Positions 25,181 through 33,770 of a stretch of DNA of 43,363 nt are shown in pieces. A program made the translations under genes and the position numbers. The notes under the pieces are model-generated. The model made no database searches. It was not told the DNA's origin and saw only the letters and a list, made by a program, of their open reading frames with translations. Numbering within the stretch: the stretch's first letter is position 1; each line of letters starts with the position of its first letter. The stretch is from the NCBI GenBank assembly GCA_003150175.1, contig QAKZ01000014.1:1-43363 (forward strand), read 5' to 3'. This stretch comes from Coriobacteriia bacterium. Lineage in GTDB: Bacteria > Actinomycetota > Coriobacteriia > Coriobacteriales > Atopobiaceae.

Positions 25181-25504
25181 ATGATTCTTGGCATGGGCGT
25201 CCCTGAGCTCCTAGTCATCCTTGTTGTTGTCCTGCTCATCTTTGGGCCCAAGAACCTCCCGAAGATCGGCTCCGCCCTGGGCAAGACCGTGAAGAACGTC
25301 CGCGAGGGCATGGAGGGCGACGACAAGTCCGACGAGAAGTCCGAGGCCAAGGCCGACGACGCCACTGACGACGACGCCACCGAGCTCGTCGTCGACGAGG
25401 ACGACGCCGATGCCGACGACGACTCTAAGTTCTGCGGCCACTGCGGCGCGAAGAACCCCGCCGGCAACGCCTTCTGCTGCAAGTGCGGCGAGAAGCTCGA
25501 CTAG
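25181..25504 (+). CDS. tatA: TatA-type twin-arginine translocase protein with C-terminal zinc ribbon
   Basis: A 107-residue protein. Residues 1-43 are classic TatA/B: a short N-terminal membrane helix (about 6-21), the [10 protein letters not shown] hinge and an amphipathic helix ([15 protein letters not shown]). A long Asp/Glu-rich tail follows (about 46-82). The last 23 residues form a zinc ribbon with Cys85-x2-Cys88 and Cys99-x2-Cys102. The ribbon is not part of standard TatA. TatA pores export folded proteins carrying twin-arginine signals; tatC is not in the window. GGAGG lies 8 nt before the ATG. greA follows after 51 bp. Confidence 0.88.
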   Translation: MILGMGVPELLVILVVVLLIFGPKNLPKIGSALGKTVKNVREGMEGDDKSDEKSEAKADDATDDDATELVVDEDDADADDDSKFCGHCGAKNPAGNAFCCKCGEKLD

Positions 25505-25555
25505 CCGACCGCTTCGACCCACGTACCGCACTCAGACCCACTGGAGTAGAACACC

Positions 25556-26035
25556 ATGGCAGACACCAAGAACATCGTCCTGACCCCCGAAGGCCGCCAG
25601 AAGCTCGTCGAGGAGCTCGAGTACCGCGAGGGCACCAAGCACGACGAGATCGTCGAGCGAATCAAGGAAGCCCGCGGCTTCGGCGACCTCTCCGAGAACT
25701 CCGAGTACGACGCCGCCAAGGAGGAGCAGTCTCACAACGAGTCCCGTATCAACGAGATCCGCCAGATCCTCGCCACCGCGACCATCGCCGCGGCCGGCTC
25801 TTCCCGCAACCTGACCGTCTCCATCGGCACCACGGTCGAGCTCGAGGACGAGCGCGGCAAGAAGACCACCTTCACCATCGTGGGCACCACCGAGACCAAC
25901 TCCCTCGACCACAAGATCTCGAACGAGTCCCCCGTCGGCGCCGCCCTCATCGGCCACAAACAGGGCGACCAGGTCGAGGTCGTCGCCCCCTCCGGCAAGT
26001 CCCGCGCGTACACCATCACGGGGATCACCCGCTAA
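25556..26035 (+). CDS. greA: Transcription elongation factor GreA
   Basis: A 159-residue protein of normal length. The N-terminal coiled coil (about 8-78) carries the acidic tip (DLSENSEYDAAKEEQ), and the C-terminal FKBP-like domain (about 84-158) contains SPVGAALIGHKQGDQVEVVAP. GreA enters the secondary channel of RNA polymerase and stimulates cleavage of backtracked RNA. A weak GGAG precedes the ATG. The gene is followed by a terminator, then lysS, a common gene order. Confidence 0.95.
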   Translation: MADTKNIVLTPEGRQKLVEELEYREGTKHDEIVERIKEARGFGDLSENSEYDAAKEEQSHNESRINEIRQILATATIAAAGSSRNLTVSIGTTVELEDERGKKTTFTIVGTTETNSLDHKISNESPVGAALIGHKQGDQVEVVAPSGKSRAYTITGITR

Positions 26036-26062
26036 GCGTACCTGCGAAAGCTACGAGAGCGC

Positions 26063-26102
26063 ACGCCCCGCGACTGCATCTGCGCAGCTGCGGGGCGTCT
26101 TT
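26063..26102 (+). terminator. Intrinsic terminator after greA
   Basis: ACGCCCCGC (26063-26071) pairs with GCGGGGCGT (26090-26098), followed by CTTT. It ends exactly before an ATG at 26103, which argues against that ATG as the lysS start. Confidence 0.75.
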
Positions 26103-26132
26103 ATGAAGAAGCCCGAAAGGAAGCCCATACCC

Positions 26133-28370
26133 ATGGCCGCAACCCCCGCAACCAACACCTCCGCCCCTGCAACCAACGACGAGCGCGCCCAGCGCCGCCT
26201 GCGCCGCCAGGCGCTTCTTGACGCCGGGGTGAACCCGTACCCGATCCGCTCCACCGTGACCGCGCACGCCGCGGAGCTCGAGGAGCGCTACGCCGAGCTC
26301 GCCGACGGCGAGTGCACCGAGGACGTCTACTCGCTCACCGGCCGCATCCGCGCCTTCCGCAAGCAGGGCAAGATCGCCTTCATCGTGCTCGAGGACTGCA
26401 CGGGCTCCATCCAGCTGTTCTGCCGCGTGAACGACCTGCCCGAGGGCGACTGGGCGCTTCTTTCCAACCTGGACCTCGGCGACGTCATCGGCGCGACCGG
26501 CGCCGTCATCCGCACCAAGCGCGGCCAGCTCTCCATCGCGCCGACGCACCTCGAGATCCTCTCGAAGTCGCTGCGCCCGCTGCCCGAGAAGTTCCACGGC
26601 CTCACCGACCGCGAGGTCCGCTACCGTCAGCGCTACGTCGACCTCATCATGAACCCCGAGGTCCGCGGCACGTTCCGTCGCCGCAGCCAGATCATCAGCC
26701 TGATCCGCCGCTACATGGAGGCCGACGGCTACATGGAGGTCGAGACCCCCATGATGCACGCCATCCTCGGCGGCGCGAATGCCAAGCCCTTCGTCACCCA
26801 CTTCAACGCCCTCGACCGCGACTTCTACCTGCGCATCGCCACCGAGCTGCCGCTCAAGCGCTGCATCGTTGGCGGCCTCGAGCGCGTCTTCGAGATCGGC
26901 CGTCAGTTCCGCAACGAGGGCATGGACCTCACGCACAACCCCGAGTTCACCTCGATGGAGGCCTACTGCGCCTACTCCGACCTCGAGGGGATGAAGGAGC
27001 TCACCGAGGGCCTCTTTAAGACCATCGCCCGCGAGGTCTGCGGCTGCGAGGAGGGTCACGAGGTCATCACGTACCAGGGCCAGGAAGTCGACATGTCCGG
27101 CACCTGGGAGTCCCTGCCGCTGACCGAGGTCGCCTCGCGCGCAGTCGGCGAGCACGTGGACATGGACACCCCGATCGAGCGCCTGCGCGAGCTCTGCGAG
27201 GAGCACGACATCGAGTGGCAGGAGAACTGGGGCGCCGGCAAGCTCGTCTTCGAGCTCTACGACGAGCTCGGCGAGGCCACGCTCGTCAACCCGACCTTCG
27301 TCTGCGACTACCCCGAGGAGGTCAGCCCGCTGTCCAAGCGCAAGGACGATGACCCGCGCCTGACCGACCGCTTCGAGCTCGTCATCTGCGGCCACGAGTA
27401 CGCCAACGCGTTCTCCGAGCTCAACGACCCCGTCGACCAGGCCGGCCGCTTCGCCGAGCAGGTCGCGGCCAAGGGCTTCGGCGACGACGAGGCCATGGGC
27501 TACGACTACGACTACGTGCGCGCGCTCGAGTACGGCATGCCGCCGGCGGGCGGCATCGGCTACGGCATCGACCGCATGGTCATGCTGTTCTGCGACGCCC
27601 CGGCCATCCGCGACGTGCTCCTCTTCCCGGCGATGAAGCCCGAGACCATCACCCGCGCCGACATCGCGAGCCAGCTGCCCGAGAGCACCGACAACGCCGC
27701 CGCGTCCGTCGACGCGCTCGCCGACGACGCGGAGAACGGCGCCGCCAACGAGGCCGCCGCGAACGCCCACGGCGCCGAGGCTCCCGCGCTCGAGACCGGC
27801 CTCACCCGCGACCAGGCGTTCGACCTGCTCAAGCAGTACAACGAGGACCTGTTCCACATCGCGCACGGCCAGACCCTCGAGGGCCTCATGCGCTACTACG
27901 CGGCTAAGTACGACCCGAAGAACGTCGAGTTCTGGGGCCAGGTCGGGCTTCTTCACGACCTCGACTGGGAGAAGTTCCAGGACGCCGTGCAGCACACCGT
28001 CAAGGGCGCCGAGCTCATCGAGGCCGCCGGCGGCACCAAGGAGCTCGCGCGCGCCATCCAGACCCACAACTCCGACAACAACCCGGACCTGCCTGCGCCC
28101 AGCTCAAAGATGGAGTGCGTGCTCTTCGCCTGCGACGAGCTCTCCGGCCTGATCGAGGCGGCCGTCCTCATGCGCCCGTCCAAGTCCGTCATGGACTTCG
28201 AGGTCAAGTCGCTCAAGAAGAAGTTCAAGGACAAGCGCTTCGCCGCCGGCTGCGACCGTGACGTCATCCGCAAGGGCGCCGAGCTCAACGGCATGGAGCT
28301 CGACGAGCTCTTCGCGAGTGTCATCGAGGCCATGAAAGCCATCCAGCCCACTTGCGAGGGCGTCAACTAG
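26133..28370 (+). CDS. lysS: Lysyl-tRNA synthetase (class II) fused to a C-terminal HD-domain protein
   Basis: A 745-residue protein, well over the usual 490-510 of bacterial LysS. Residues about 30-510 are a complete class II LysRS: an OB-fold anticodon-binding domain ([20 protein letters not shown]), motif 1 near [17 protein letters not shown], motif 2 [21 protein letters not shown] and motif 3 [16 protein letters not shown] near residue 475. An Ala/Asn/Asp-rich linker (about 515-558) leads to an HD hydrolase-like domain (about 560-740) with the paired metal ligands in [11 protein letters not shown]. Similar HD proteins usually exist on their own. The ATG at 26133 is preferred (AAAGGAAG upstream). 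The frame is clean across the join, so this looks like a true fusion. Confidence 0.93.
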   Translation: MAATPATNTSAPATNDERAQRRLRRQALLDAGVNPYPIRSTVTAHAAELEERYAELADGECTEDVYSLTGRIRAFRKQGKIAFIVLEDCTGSIQLFCRVNDLPEGDWALLSNLDLGDVIGATGAVIRTKRGQLSIAPTHLEILSKSLRPLPEKFHGLTDREVRYRQRYVDLIMNPEVRGTFRRRSQIISLIRRYMEADGYMEVETPMMHAILGGANAKPFVTHFNALDRDFYLRIATELPLKRCIVGGLERVFEIGRQFRNEGMDLTHNPEFTSMEAYCAYSDLEGMKELTEGLFKTIAREVCGCEEGHEVITYQGQEVDMSGTWESLPLTEVASRAVGEHVDMDTPIERLRELCEEHDIEWQENWGAGKLVFELYDELGEATLVNPTFVCDYPEEVSPLSKRKDDDPRLTDRFELVICGHEYANAFSELNDPVDQAGRFAEQVAAKGFGDDEAMGYDYDYVRALEYGMPPAGGIGYGIDRMVMLFCDAPAIRDVLLFPAMKPETITRADIASQLPESTDNAAASVDALADDAENGAANEAAANAHGAEAPALETGLTRDQAFDLLKQYNEDLFHIAHGQTLEGLMRYYAAKYDPKNVEFWGQVGLLHDLDWEKFQDAVQHTVKGAELIEAAGGTKELARAIQTHNSDNNPDLPAPSSKMECVLFACDELSGLIEAAVLMRPSKSVMDFEVKSLKKKFKDKRFAAGCDRDVIRKGAELNGMELDELFASVIEAMKAIQPTCEGVN

Positions 28371-28408
28371 GGGAGAAGCGCCCGCGGCGGTCGGTCCGCG
28401 GCGGCCTG

Positions 28409-28460
28409 CCCGCGAGGGGCTTGCGACCTATGACGGTCTGCAAGCCCCTCGCGGGTTTTT
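28409..28460 (+). terminator. Intrinsic terminator after lysS
   Basis: A perfect 16-bp stem (28409-28424 with 28440-28455), a 15-base loop and a five-T tail. Confidence 0.9.
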
Positions 28461-28468
28461 CCGAACCA

Positions 28469-28535
28469 AATAACGTACAAGTTTGGGCTCTTGCGAGCGA
28501 TTTTGCCCCGCAAGAGCCCAAACTTGTACGTTATT
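28469..28535. repeat. Perfect 27-bp intergenic palindrome
   Basis: The arms at 28469-28495 and 28509-28535 are exact complements around a 13-base loop. The arm begins AATAACGTACAAG and ends GGGCTCTTGCG. It follows the lysS terminator, has no T tract and encodes nothing evident. It looks like a REP-type intergenic element. Confidence 0.7.
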
Positions 28536-28550
28536 CCTCCACCAACACCG

Positions 28551-28572
28551 GGTGACAGTCATCGGCTGCAGC
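28551..28572 (-). repeat. Intergenic 22-nt repeat, copy 2 (inverted)
   Basis: It matches copy 1 at 9300-9321 in reverse orientation with one mismatch. It starts 16 nt after the 27-bp palindrome. Confidence 0.55.
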
Positions 28573-28824
28573 TCCCGCGTCTCTTTCCGCCTCCCGGCTG
28601 CCTCCCCCGCGCCCCCTGTGCAATCGTCCAAAACAATCCAAACATTCGGATAATTCGAAGTGTTCCCAGCTAAACGGCGCATTTTCTACCGTTCGCGGGA
28701 AAAATCCTTTACCTGACGCGACCCTAGCCGCGCCCGCGTTTGTGGGTGGTATCTTCGAAATCGGACGAAGGGGCGACCTATGCCGCCCCGAAGGGGGATT
28801 AGTTTTCCGGACGAAGGGGGAAAC
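28573..28824. other. Gene-free stretch upstream of the transaldolase
   Basis: No reading frame here looks like protein. It contains CTACCGTTCGCGG at 28686-28698, which also occurs in the ula regulatory region (2510-2522), and a GAAGGGGG ribosome binding site at its end. The transaldolase promoter must lie here, but no clear -35/-10 pair was identified. Confidence 0.4.
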
Positions 28825-29508
28825 ATGAAGTTCTTCATCGACACCGCCGACATCGACGAGATCAAGGAAGCCATGAGCTGGGGCTGCCTGGCCGGCGTCA
28901 CCACCAACCCGTCGCTCTACGCCCGCACCGGCGGCAAGCTCGCCGACTTCGAGGGCCACATGCTCAAGATCGCCCAGATCTGCGAGGGACTGCCCGTCTC
29001 GGCCGAGTCCCAGGCAAAGACGACCGAGGGCATGATCGAGGACGGCCGCCGTCTTTCGGCCCTGGCTCCGAACATCGTCGTCAAGCTCCCCATCTGCGCC
29101 GAGTCCCTCGCCGCGACCCACACGCTGGCCGCCGAGGGCGTCCGCATCAACATGACGCTCGTCTTCAGCCCGACCCAGGCCCTGCTCGCCGCCAACGCCG
29201 GCGCCCGCTACATCAGCCCGTTCGTCGGCCGCTTCGACGACATCGCCGAGGACGGCATCCAGCAGCTCGCCAACGTCGTCGCCTGCATCCAGAACTATGA
29301 CTGGTCCGGCAAGAACGTCGACGACCAGGTCGAGATTATCACCGCGAGCATCCGCACCCCGAACCACGTGACCCAGGCGGCCCTGCTGGGCGCCGACATC
29401 GCGACCGTCCCGTTCGGCGCGCTCAAGAAGTGCCTCAAGCACCCCCTGACCGACCAGGGCATGGCCAGCTTCGATGCCGACTGGGCCAAGGTCGTCGCGG
29501 CTCAGTAG
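28825..29508 (+). CDS. Transaldolase / fructose-6-phosphate aldolase family (small type)
   Basis: A 227-residue TIM-barrel enzyme of the short transaldolase group (FsaA/TalC, usually 212-222 residues). It starts MKFFIDTADIDEIKE, has GVTTNPSLY near residue 24, and the Schiff-base lysine is Lys87 in NIVVKLPIC. INMTLVFSPTQALLAANAGA and SPFVGRFDD follow. It transfers dihydroxyacetone units between sugar phosphates in the cytoplasm. The ATG at 28825 is chosen because an upstream in-frame ATG (28780) gives non-conserved sequence. The split transketolase genes follow after 163 bp, together making the non-oxidative pentose phosphate branch. Confidence 0.92.
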   Translation: MKFFIDTADIDEIKEAMSWGCLAGVTTNPSLYARTGGKLADFEGHMLKIAQICEGLPVSAESQAKTTEGMIEDGRRLSALAPNIVVKLPICAESLAATHTLAAEGVRINMTLVFSPTQALLAANAGARYISPFVGRFDDIAEDGIQQLANVVACIQNYDWSGKNVDDQVEIITASIRTPNHVTQAALLGADIATVPFGALKKCLKHPLTDQGMASFDADWAKVVAAQ

Positions 29509-29597
29509 CCCGGCCGACGCCGCGAGGCCGCGCAAAGAAGCCCCGAAGCGCTTCTTGCCCGCGCCCTTGCAAGAGTAAAGGTTTTTACTTGAATCTT

Positions 29598-29625
29598 CCG
29601 CGGCGGCGTTCCGACGTCGCCGCGG
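29598..29625 (+). other. GC-rich hairpin in the transketolase leader
   Basis: CCGCGGCG-led and CGCCGCGG-ending arms surround TTCCGA about 47 nt before the transketolase start. It has no T tract. It may be a leader stem or mRNA stabiliser; the role is unknown. Confidence 0.35.
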
Positions 29626-29671
29626 TGCTAAGTTTGGAACGTCTCAACCATACCGAGCCCAAGGAGGCACC

Positions 29672-30502
29672 ATGACCGACCAGGAGCTGGCTCGCGTCGC
29701 CAACGAGGTCCGCAAGGGCATCGTCACCGGCGTGCACGCCGCCAAGGCGGGCCACCCCGGCGGGTCGCTGTCCATCGCGGACATCCTGACCTACCTCTAC
29801 TTCGAGGACATGAACATCGACCCGGCCGACCCCCGCAAGGCCGACCGCGACCGCCTTGTCCTCTCTAAGGGCCACGCGGCCCCCGCGCTCTACTCCGTCC
29901 TCGCCAGCCGCGGTTACTTCCCGGTGGAGGAGCTCACCACGCTGCGCCACATCGGCAGCCGCCTGCAGGGCCACCCGAACATGAACGACACCCCCGGCGT
30001 GGACATGTCCACCGGTTCCCTCGGCCAGGGCATCAGCGCGGCAGTGGGCATGGCGCTCGCCGCCAAGCACTGGGGCGACGCCTACCGCACCTACGCGATC
30101 CTGGGCGACGGCGAGATCGAGGAGGGCCAGGTCTGGGAGGCCGCGATGTTCGCGGGCAACAAACAGCTGGACAACCTCTGCGTCGTCGTGGACCACAACC
30201 GCCTGCAGATCGACGGCACGAACGAGGAGGTCAACTCCCCGATGCCCATCGCGGACAAGTTTCGCGCCTTCAAGTTCAACGTGATCGAGCTCGCCGACGG
30301 CAACGACTTCGCGCAGATCCGCGAGGCGTTCCAGGCCGCCCGCGCCCACAAGGGTGAGCCCACCTGCATCGTGGCCGAGACGGTCAAGGGCAAGGGCGTG
30401 AGCTACATGGAGAACGCGGTTGGCTGGCACGGCAAGGCCCCCAACGACGAGCAGTACGCGCAGGCGATGGCCGAGCTCGAGGCCGCCGGGAAGGAGCTCT
30501 AA
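29672..30502 (+). CDS. Transketolase, N-terminal subunit
   Basis: A 276-residue protein equal to the thiamine diphosphate-binding half of transketolase. Seen: AAKAGHPGGSLSIADIL near the start, LSKGHAAPALYSVLA, GSLGQGISAAVGMALAAK, and the TPP/Mg motif GDGEIEEGQVWEA to DHNRLQIDG (about 147-190). In split systems this subunit pairs with a separate C-terminal subunit encoded next to it. AAGGAGG precedes the ATG. The stop overlaps the next start by one base (TAATG), so the two subunits are made together. Confidence 0.95.
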   Translation: MTDQELARVANEVRKGIVTGVHAAKAGHPGGSLSIADILTYLYFEDMNIDPADPRKADRDRLVLSKGHAAPALYSVLASRGYFPVEELTTLRHIGSRLQGHPNMNDTPGVDMSTGSLGQGISAAVGMALAAKHWGDAYRTYAILGDGEIEEGQVWEAAMFAGNKQLDNLCVVVDHNRLQIDGTNEEVNSPMPIADKFRAFKFNVIELADGNDFAQIREAFQAARAHKGEPTCIVAETVKGKGVSYMENAVGWHGKAPNDEQYAQAMAELEAAGKEL

Positions 30503-31443
30503 TGGCAGATGTAAAGAAGGTCGCGACCCGCGCGAGCTACGGCGACGCGCTCGTGGAGCTCGGCAACGAGAAGGACGACTTCATCGTCCTCGACGCCGAC
30601 CTCGCCGCCGCCACCCAGACCGGCCGCTTCAAGGCCGCCCACCCCGAGCGCTTCTACGACTGCGGCATCGCCGAGTCCAACATGGTCGGCATCGCCGCGG
30701 GCGTCGCAGCCGCCGGCAAGAAGGTCTTCTGCTCCACGTTCGCGATGTTCGCCGCCGGCCGCGCGTTCGAGCAGGTTCGCAACTCCATCGGCTACCCGCA
30801 CCTCAACGTGAACATCTGCGCCACGCACGCCGGCATCTCGGTCGGCGAGGACGGCGCGACGCACCAGTGCAACGAGGACATCGCCCTCATGCGCACGATC
30901 CCCGGCATGACGGTTATCGTGCCGGCCGACGACACCGAGGCCAAGGCCGCCGTCCGTGCCGCCTACGAGTACGACGGCCCGGTCTACATGCGCCTCGGCC
31001 GCCTCGCCGTTCCCGTGATCAACGACCCCGCCACCTACAAGTTCGAGATGGGCAAGGGCGTCGTCCTGCGCGAGGGCGCCGACGTCACGATCGTGGCCAC
31101 CGGCCTCATGGTCGCGGCAGCCCTCGAGGCCGCCGAGTCCCTCGCCGCCAAGGGCGTCGACGCCGAGGTCGTGAACATCCACACCGTGAAGCCGCTCGAC
31201 GAGGAGCTCGTCCGCGCGTCCGCCCACAAGACCGGCCGCGTCGTCACCTGCGAGGAGCACTCCGTTATCGGCGGCCTCGGCGACGCCGTGCTCGCGGCGC
31301 TCGCGGCCGACCCGGTGCCCGTGCGCAAGGTCGGCGTGAACGACGTCTTCGGCGAGTCCGGCCCGGCCGTCGACCTGCTGGCCAAGTACGGCCTCGACGC
31401 CGCCGGCGTCGAGCGCCAGGTGCTGGACTTCCTGGGCAAGTAA
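30502..31443 (+). CDS. Transketolase, C-terminal subunit
   Basis: A 313-residue protein equal to the pyrimidine-binding and C-terminal domains of transketolase. It shows VLDADLAAATQTGRF, YDCGIAESNMVGIAAGVA (with the conserved Glu that activates TPP), ATHAGISVGEDGATHQ and a C-terminal domain with VNIHTVKPLDEELV and EEHSVIGGLGDAV. Its ribosome binding site (AAGGAG) lies inside the upstream subunit's gene. The enzyme interconverts sugar phosphates of the pentose phosphate pathway. A strong terminator follows. Confidence 0.95.
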   Translation: MADVKKVATRASYGDALVELGNEKDDFIVLDADLAAATQTGRFKAAHPERFYDCGIAESNMVGIAAGVAAAGKKVFCSTFAMFAAGRAFEQVRNSIGYPHLNVNICATHAGISVGEDGATHQCNEDIALMRTIPGMTVIVPADDTEAKAAVRAAYEYDGPVYMRLGRLAVPVINDPATYKFEMGKGVVLREGADVTIVATGLMVAAALEAAESLAAKGVDAEVVNIHTVKPLDEELVRASAHKTGRVVTCEEHSVIGGLGDAVLAALAADPVPVRKVGVNDVFGESGPAVDLLAKYGLDAAGVERQVLDFLGK

Positions 31444-31473
31444 CCTTCCGGCCAACGCCGGATTACAGCCGTT

Positions 31474-31527
31474 GCGAGCAGCGCCCGCCCCTCAAGTTGA
31501 CGGGCGGGCGCTGCTCGCTTCTTGCTC
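31474..31527 (+). terminator. Intrinsic terminator after transketolase
   Basis: A perfect 17-bp stem (31474-31490 with 31502-31518), an 11-base loop and a T/C-rich tail. Confidence 0.85.
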
Positions 31528-31577
31528 TTCTCGTCGTGTGGGGAGGTTCTGCTTTATCAACCGTTACTTCAAGGCAT

Positions 31578-31607
31578 TTGGGGCAGAAGCTGGCCTTTTG
31601 CTAAACT
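31578..31607 (+). promoter_or_regulatory. Candidate promoter for ftsEX
   Basis: TTGGGG, 18 bp, TAAACT, about 45 nt before the ftsE start. Weak match to consensus. Confidence 0.3.
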
Positions 31608-31652
31608 AGGCAACGCAACTGTCCGCTGTGAGCAAAAGGAAAAGGAACTTTC

Positions 31653-32672
31653 GTGGCCAATCACTTTCGCAGCACTGAGCGACAGGAGTCGGACGGCGAA
31701 GAGACGCTCTTCCAGCCCGAGCCGACTACGGCAGCCGTAACGCCGCAGGTCATCGACGACGCAGCCGTCGACGCCGTCCTGCATCCCGAGTCTGTCCAGG
31801 CGCCCGCCGTCCCCGCGGCCGACGCGCTCGACTCGGCCGCAGCCGAGGACCTCGCCGTGCACGCCGTCACCGCCTCCGAGCCCGCCGATCCCACCGATCA
31901 GCCGGGCTTCACGAGCGTCTTCGCGCCTCTCGCGAGCGACGACTCGCCCGCGGTCCCGCGCACCGGTGCGCCCACCGTGTCGTTCAAAAACGTTTCACTC
32001 ATCTACCCGGCCCAGCCCAACAAGCCCGCTCTCGACGATGTCAGCCTCGACGTGTACCCCGGCGAGTTCGTCTTTGTCGTCGGCCACTCCGGCTCCGGCA
32101 AGTCCTCGCTCCTGCGCCTGATCACGCGCGAGCTCAAGGCCACCCACGGCCAGGTCATCGTCGGCGGCCAGGACCTTACCAAGATGCGCAACAAGAAGGT
32201 CCCGTATCTCCGTCGCCAGATCGGCACCGTCTACCAGGACTTCAAGCTCCTGCCCAACAAGACGGTCTACGAGAACGTCGCCTTCGCCCTCGAGTGCATC
32301 GGCAAGCCCCGTTCCGTCATCAAGGCTCAGGTCCCCGAGGTGCTCCGCCTCGTCGGCCTCGCCGAGCGCATGGACCACTTCCCCGACCAGCTCTCCGGTG
32401 GCGAGCAGCAGCGTGTCTCGGTCGCCCGCGCCATGGTCAACCGCCCGCCGCTGCTCGTGTGCGACGAGCCTACCGGCAACCTCGACCCGGCGATCTCGCT
32501 GGGCATCATGAAGCTGCTCGACCGAATCAACCGCGCCGGCACCACCATCGTCATGGCTACGCACGACCGCGAGATGGTCGACTCCATGCGTAAGCGCGTC
32601 ATCGCCCTGGAGGCCGGCCATGTGGTCCGCGACCAGGAGAAGGGAGGCTACGGCTACTATGGCGCCCTCTAA
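31653..32672 (+). CDS. ftsE: Cell division ATP-binding protein FtsE with long N-terminal extension
   Basis: A 339-residue protein; FtsE is normally about 220-230. Residues about 109-339 are the ABC ATPase: VSFKNVSLIYPAQ, Walker A GHSGSGKSS (144-152), the Q-loop region GTVYQDFKLLPNKTVYENV, signature LSGGEQQRVSVARA (about 247-260) and Walker B LLVCDEPTGNLDP. The first 108 residues are acidic, Ala/Pro/Asp-rich and probably disordered. The start is a GTG with AAAAGGAAAAGGAA upstream. FtsE with FtsX forms a membrane complex that links the divisome to peptidoglycan hydrolases. It overlaps ftsX by 14 nt. Confidence 0.93.
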   Translation: MANHFRSTERQESDGEETLFQPEPTTAAVTPQVIDDAAVDAVLHPESVQAPAVPAADALDSAAAEDLAVHAVTASEPADPTDQPGFTSVFAPLASDDSPAVPRTGAPTVSFKNVSLIYPAQPNKPALDDVSLDVYPGEFVFVVGHSGSGKSSLLRLITRELKATHGQVIVGGQDLTKMRNKKVPYLRRQIGTVYQDFKLLPNKTVYENVAFALECIGKPRSVIKAQVPEVLRLVGLAERMDHFPDQLSGGEQQRVSVARAMVNRPPLLVCDEPTGNLDPAISLGIMKLLDRINRAGTTIVMATHDREMVDSMRKRVIALEAGHVVRDQEKGGYGYYGAL

Positions 32673-33585
32673 CATCGGTTACTCTTTCCGCGAGGTCGGT
32701 CAGCACTTCCGCCGCAACTGGACCACGGTCCTCGGCGCGGTCGTGACCATCTTCCTCTCGCTGTTCATCATCGGCGTCTTCGTCCTCGCCTCCGCCCTGA
32801 TCAACAACATGATCGGCTCCGTCGAGAACGAGGTCACCATCCAGGCGTTCCTCTCCGATAGCGCCACCGAGGACCAGGTCCAGGCCTACATCCAGAAGGT
32901 CCGCGGCTGGGACAACGTCGAGTCCGTCGAGCTCCGCACCAAGGACGAGGCGCTCGAGCAGTACCAGAACCAGATGTCCAACCGCAACGCGAGCGACGCG
33001 ATCACCGCCCTCGACGGCGAGAACCCCCTGCCCGCGTCGCTGGTCATCAAGCTCGACGACCCGCAGCAGGTCGAGGCCACCGTGTCCAAGATCATCGACG
33101 ACTCCGACTTCTCGCAGATCTGCGACTCCAAGGACAACCCGTCCGCGGACGTCAACTACGGCCGCGAGACCGTCGAGAAGCTCTTCAGCGTGACGACCTA
33201 CATCCGCATCGCCGCGATCGTGTTCGTCGCCCTGCTGACCTTCGTCGCGTTCGTGTTCATCAACAACACGATTCGCCTCGCCATCACGGCCCGTCGCCGC
33301 GAGATCGGCATCATGCGCCTGGTCGGCGCGTCGAACAGCTTCATCCGCGGGCCGTTCCTGCTCGAGGGCACCCTCGAGGCCATCATCGGCGCGCTCCTGG
33401 CTATCGTGGTCCTCATCGCCGGCGTGAACGCGCTGCTGCCCAAGCTCGCCAGCAGCATGCAGTTCCTCTCGTTCGCGATCTCGACCAAGACCATGGTCGC
33501 CACCTCTGCCGCGCTGCTCGTGCTCGGCGCGGTCATCGGCCTCTTCGGCTCCGCGATCGCCATGCGCCGCTACCTCAAGGTCTAG
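32659..33585 (+). CDS. ftsX: Cell division protein FtsX
   Basis: A 308-residue membrane protein of usual length. Membrane segment 1 is at about 24-47 (VLGAVVTIFLSLFIIGVFVLASAL), followed by an extracellular loop of about 130 residues that recruits hydrolases. Three more segments lie in the C-terminal half. Between segments 2 and 3 is the coupling region NNTIRLAITARRREIGIMRLVGA. The start lies inside the end of ftsE, with AAGGGAGG about 12 nt upstream. No peptidoglycan hydrolase gene follows directly; the next gene is rnr, after a terminator. Confidence 0.93.
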   Translation: MAPSNIGYSFREVGQHFRRNWTTVLGAVVTIFLSLFIIGVFVLASALINNMIGSVENEVTIQAFLSDSATEDQVQAYIQKVRGWDNVESVELRTKDEALEQYQNQMSNRNASDAITALDGENPLPASLVIKLDDPQQVEATVSKIIDDSDFSQICDSKDNPSADVNYGRETVEKLFSVTTYIRIAAIVFVALLTFVAFVFINNTIRLAITARRREIGIMRLVGASNSFIRGPFLLEGTLEAIIGALLAIVVLIAGVNALLPKLASSMQFLSFAISTKTMVATSAALLVLGAVIGLFGSAIAMRRYLKV

Positions 33586-33635
33586 CCCGGCGCCCTGGCG
33601 ACGCGCCCCGAACAAGCGCATACTTGCATCACCGA

Positions 33636-33664
33636 CGGCCCCCGGCACCGGGGGCCGCTTTGTT
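33636..33664 (+). terminator. Intrinsic terminator after ftsX
   Basis: CGGCCCCCGG (33636-33645) pairs with CCGGGGGCCG (33648-33657) and is followed by CTTTGTTT. The hairpin is tight, so the true loop is probably wider. Confidence 0.75.
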
Positions 33665-33770
33665 TAGCACTTGGCCTCCGCGATTGGCGTCAGGGAAGAA
33701 TCGCGGGGTTTCAACGATGCGGCAGGTGCCCGTGATTTTCCGGTGCAGGCCGCAGAACGGAGAGAGGCAC

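Noticed and set aside
26103..26132. ATG at 26103 as the lysS start
   Set aside because: It lies immediately after the greA terminator T-run and lacks a binding site; the ATG at 26133 has AAAGGAAG upstream.
26025..28067. A long minus-strand open frame opposite lysS
   Set aside because: It is a shadow of the LysRS coding sequence, which has all class II synthetase motifs on the plus strand.
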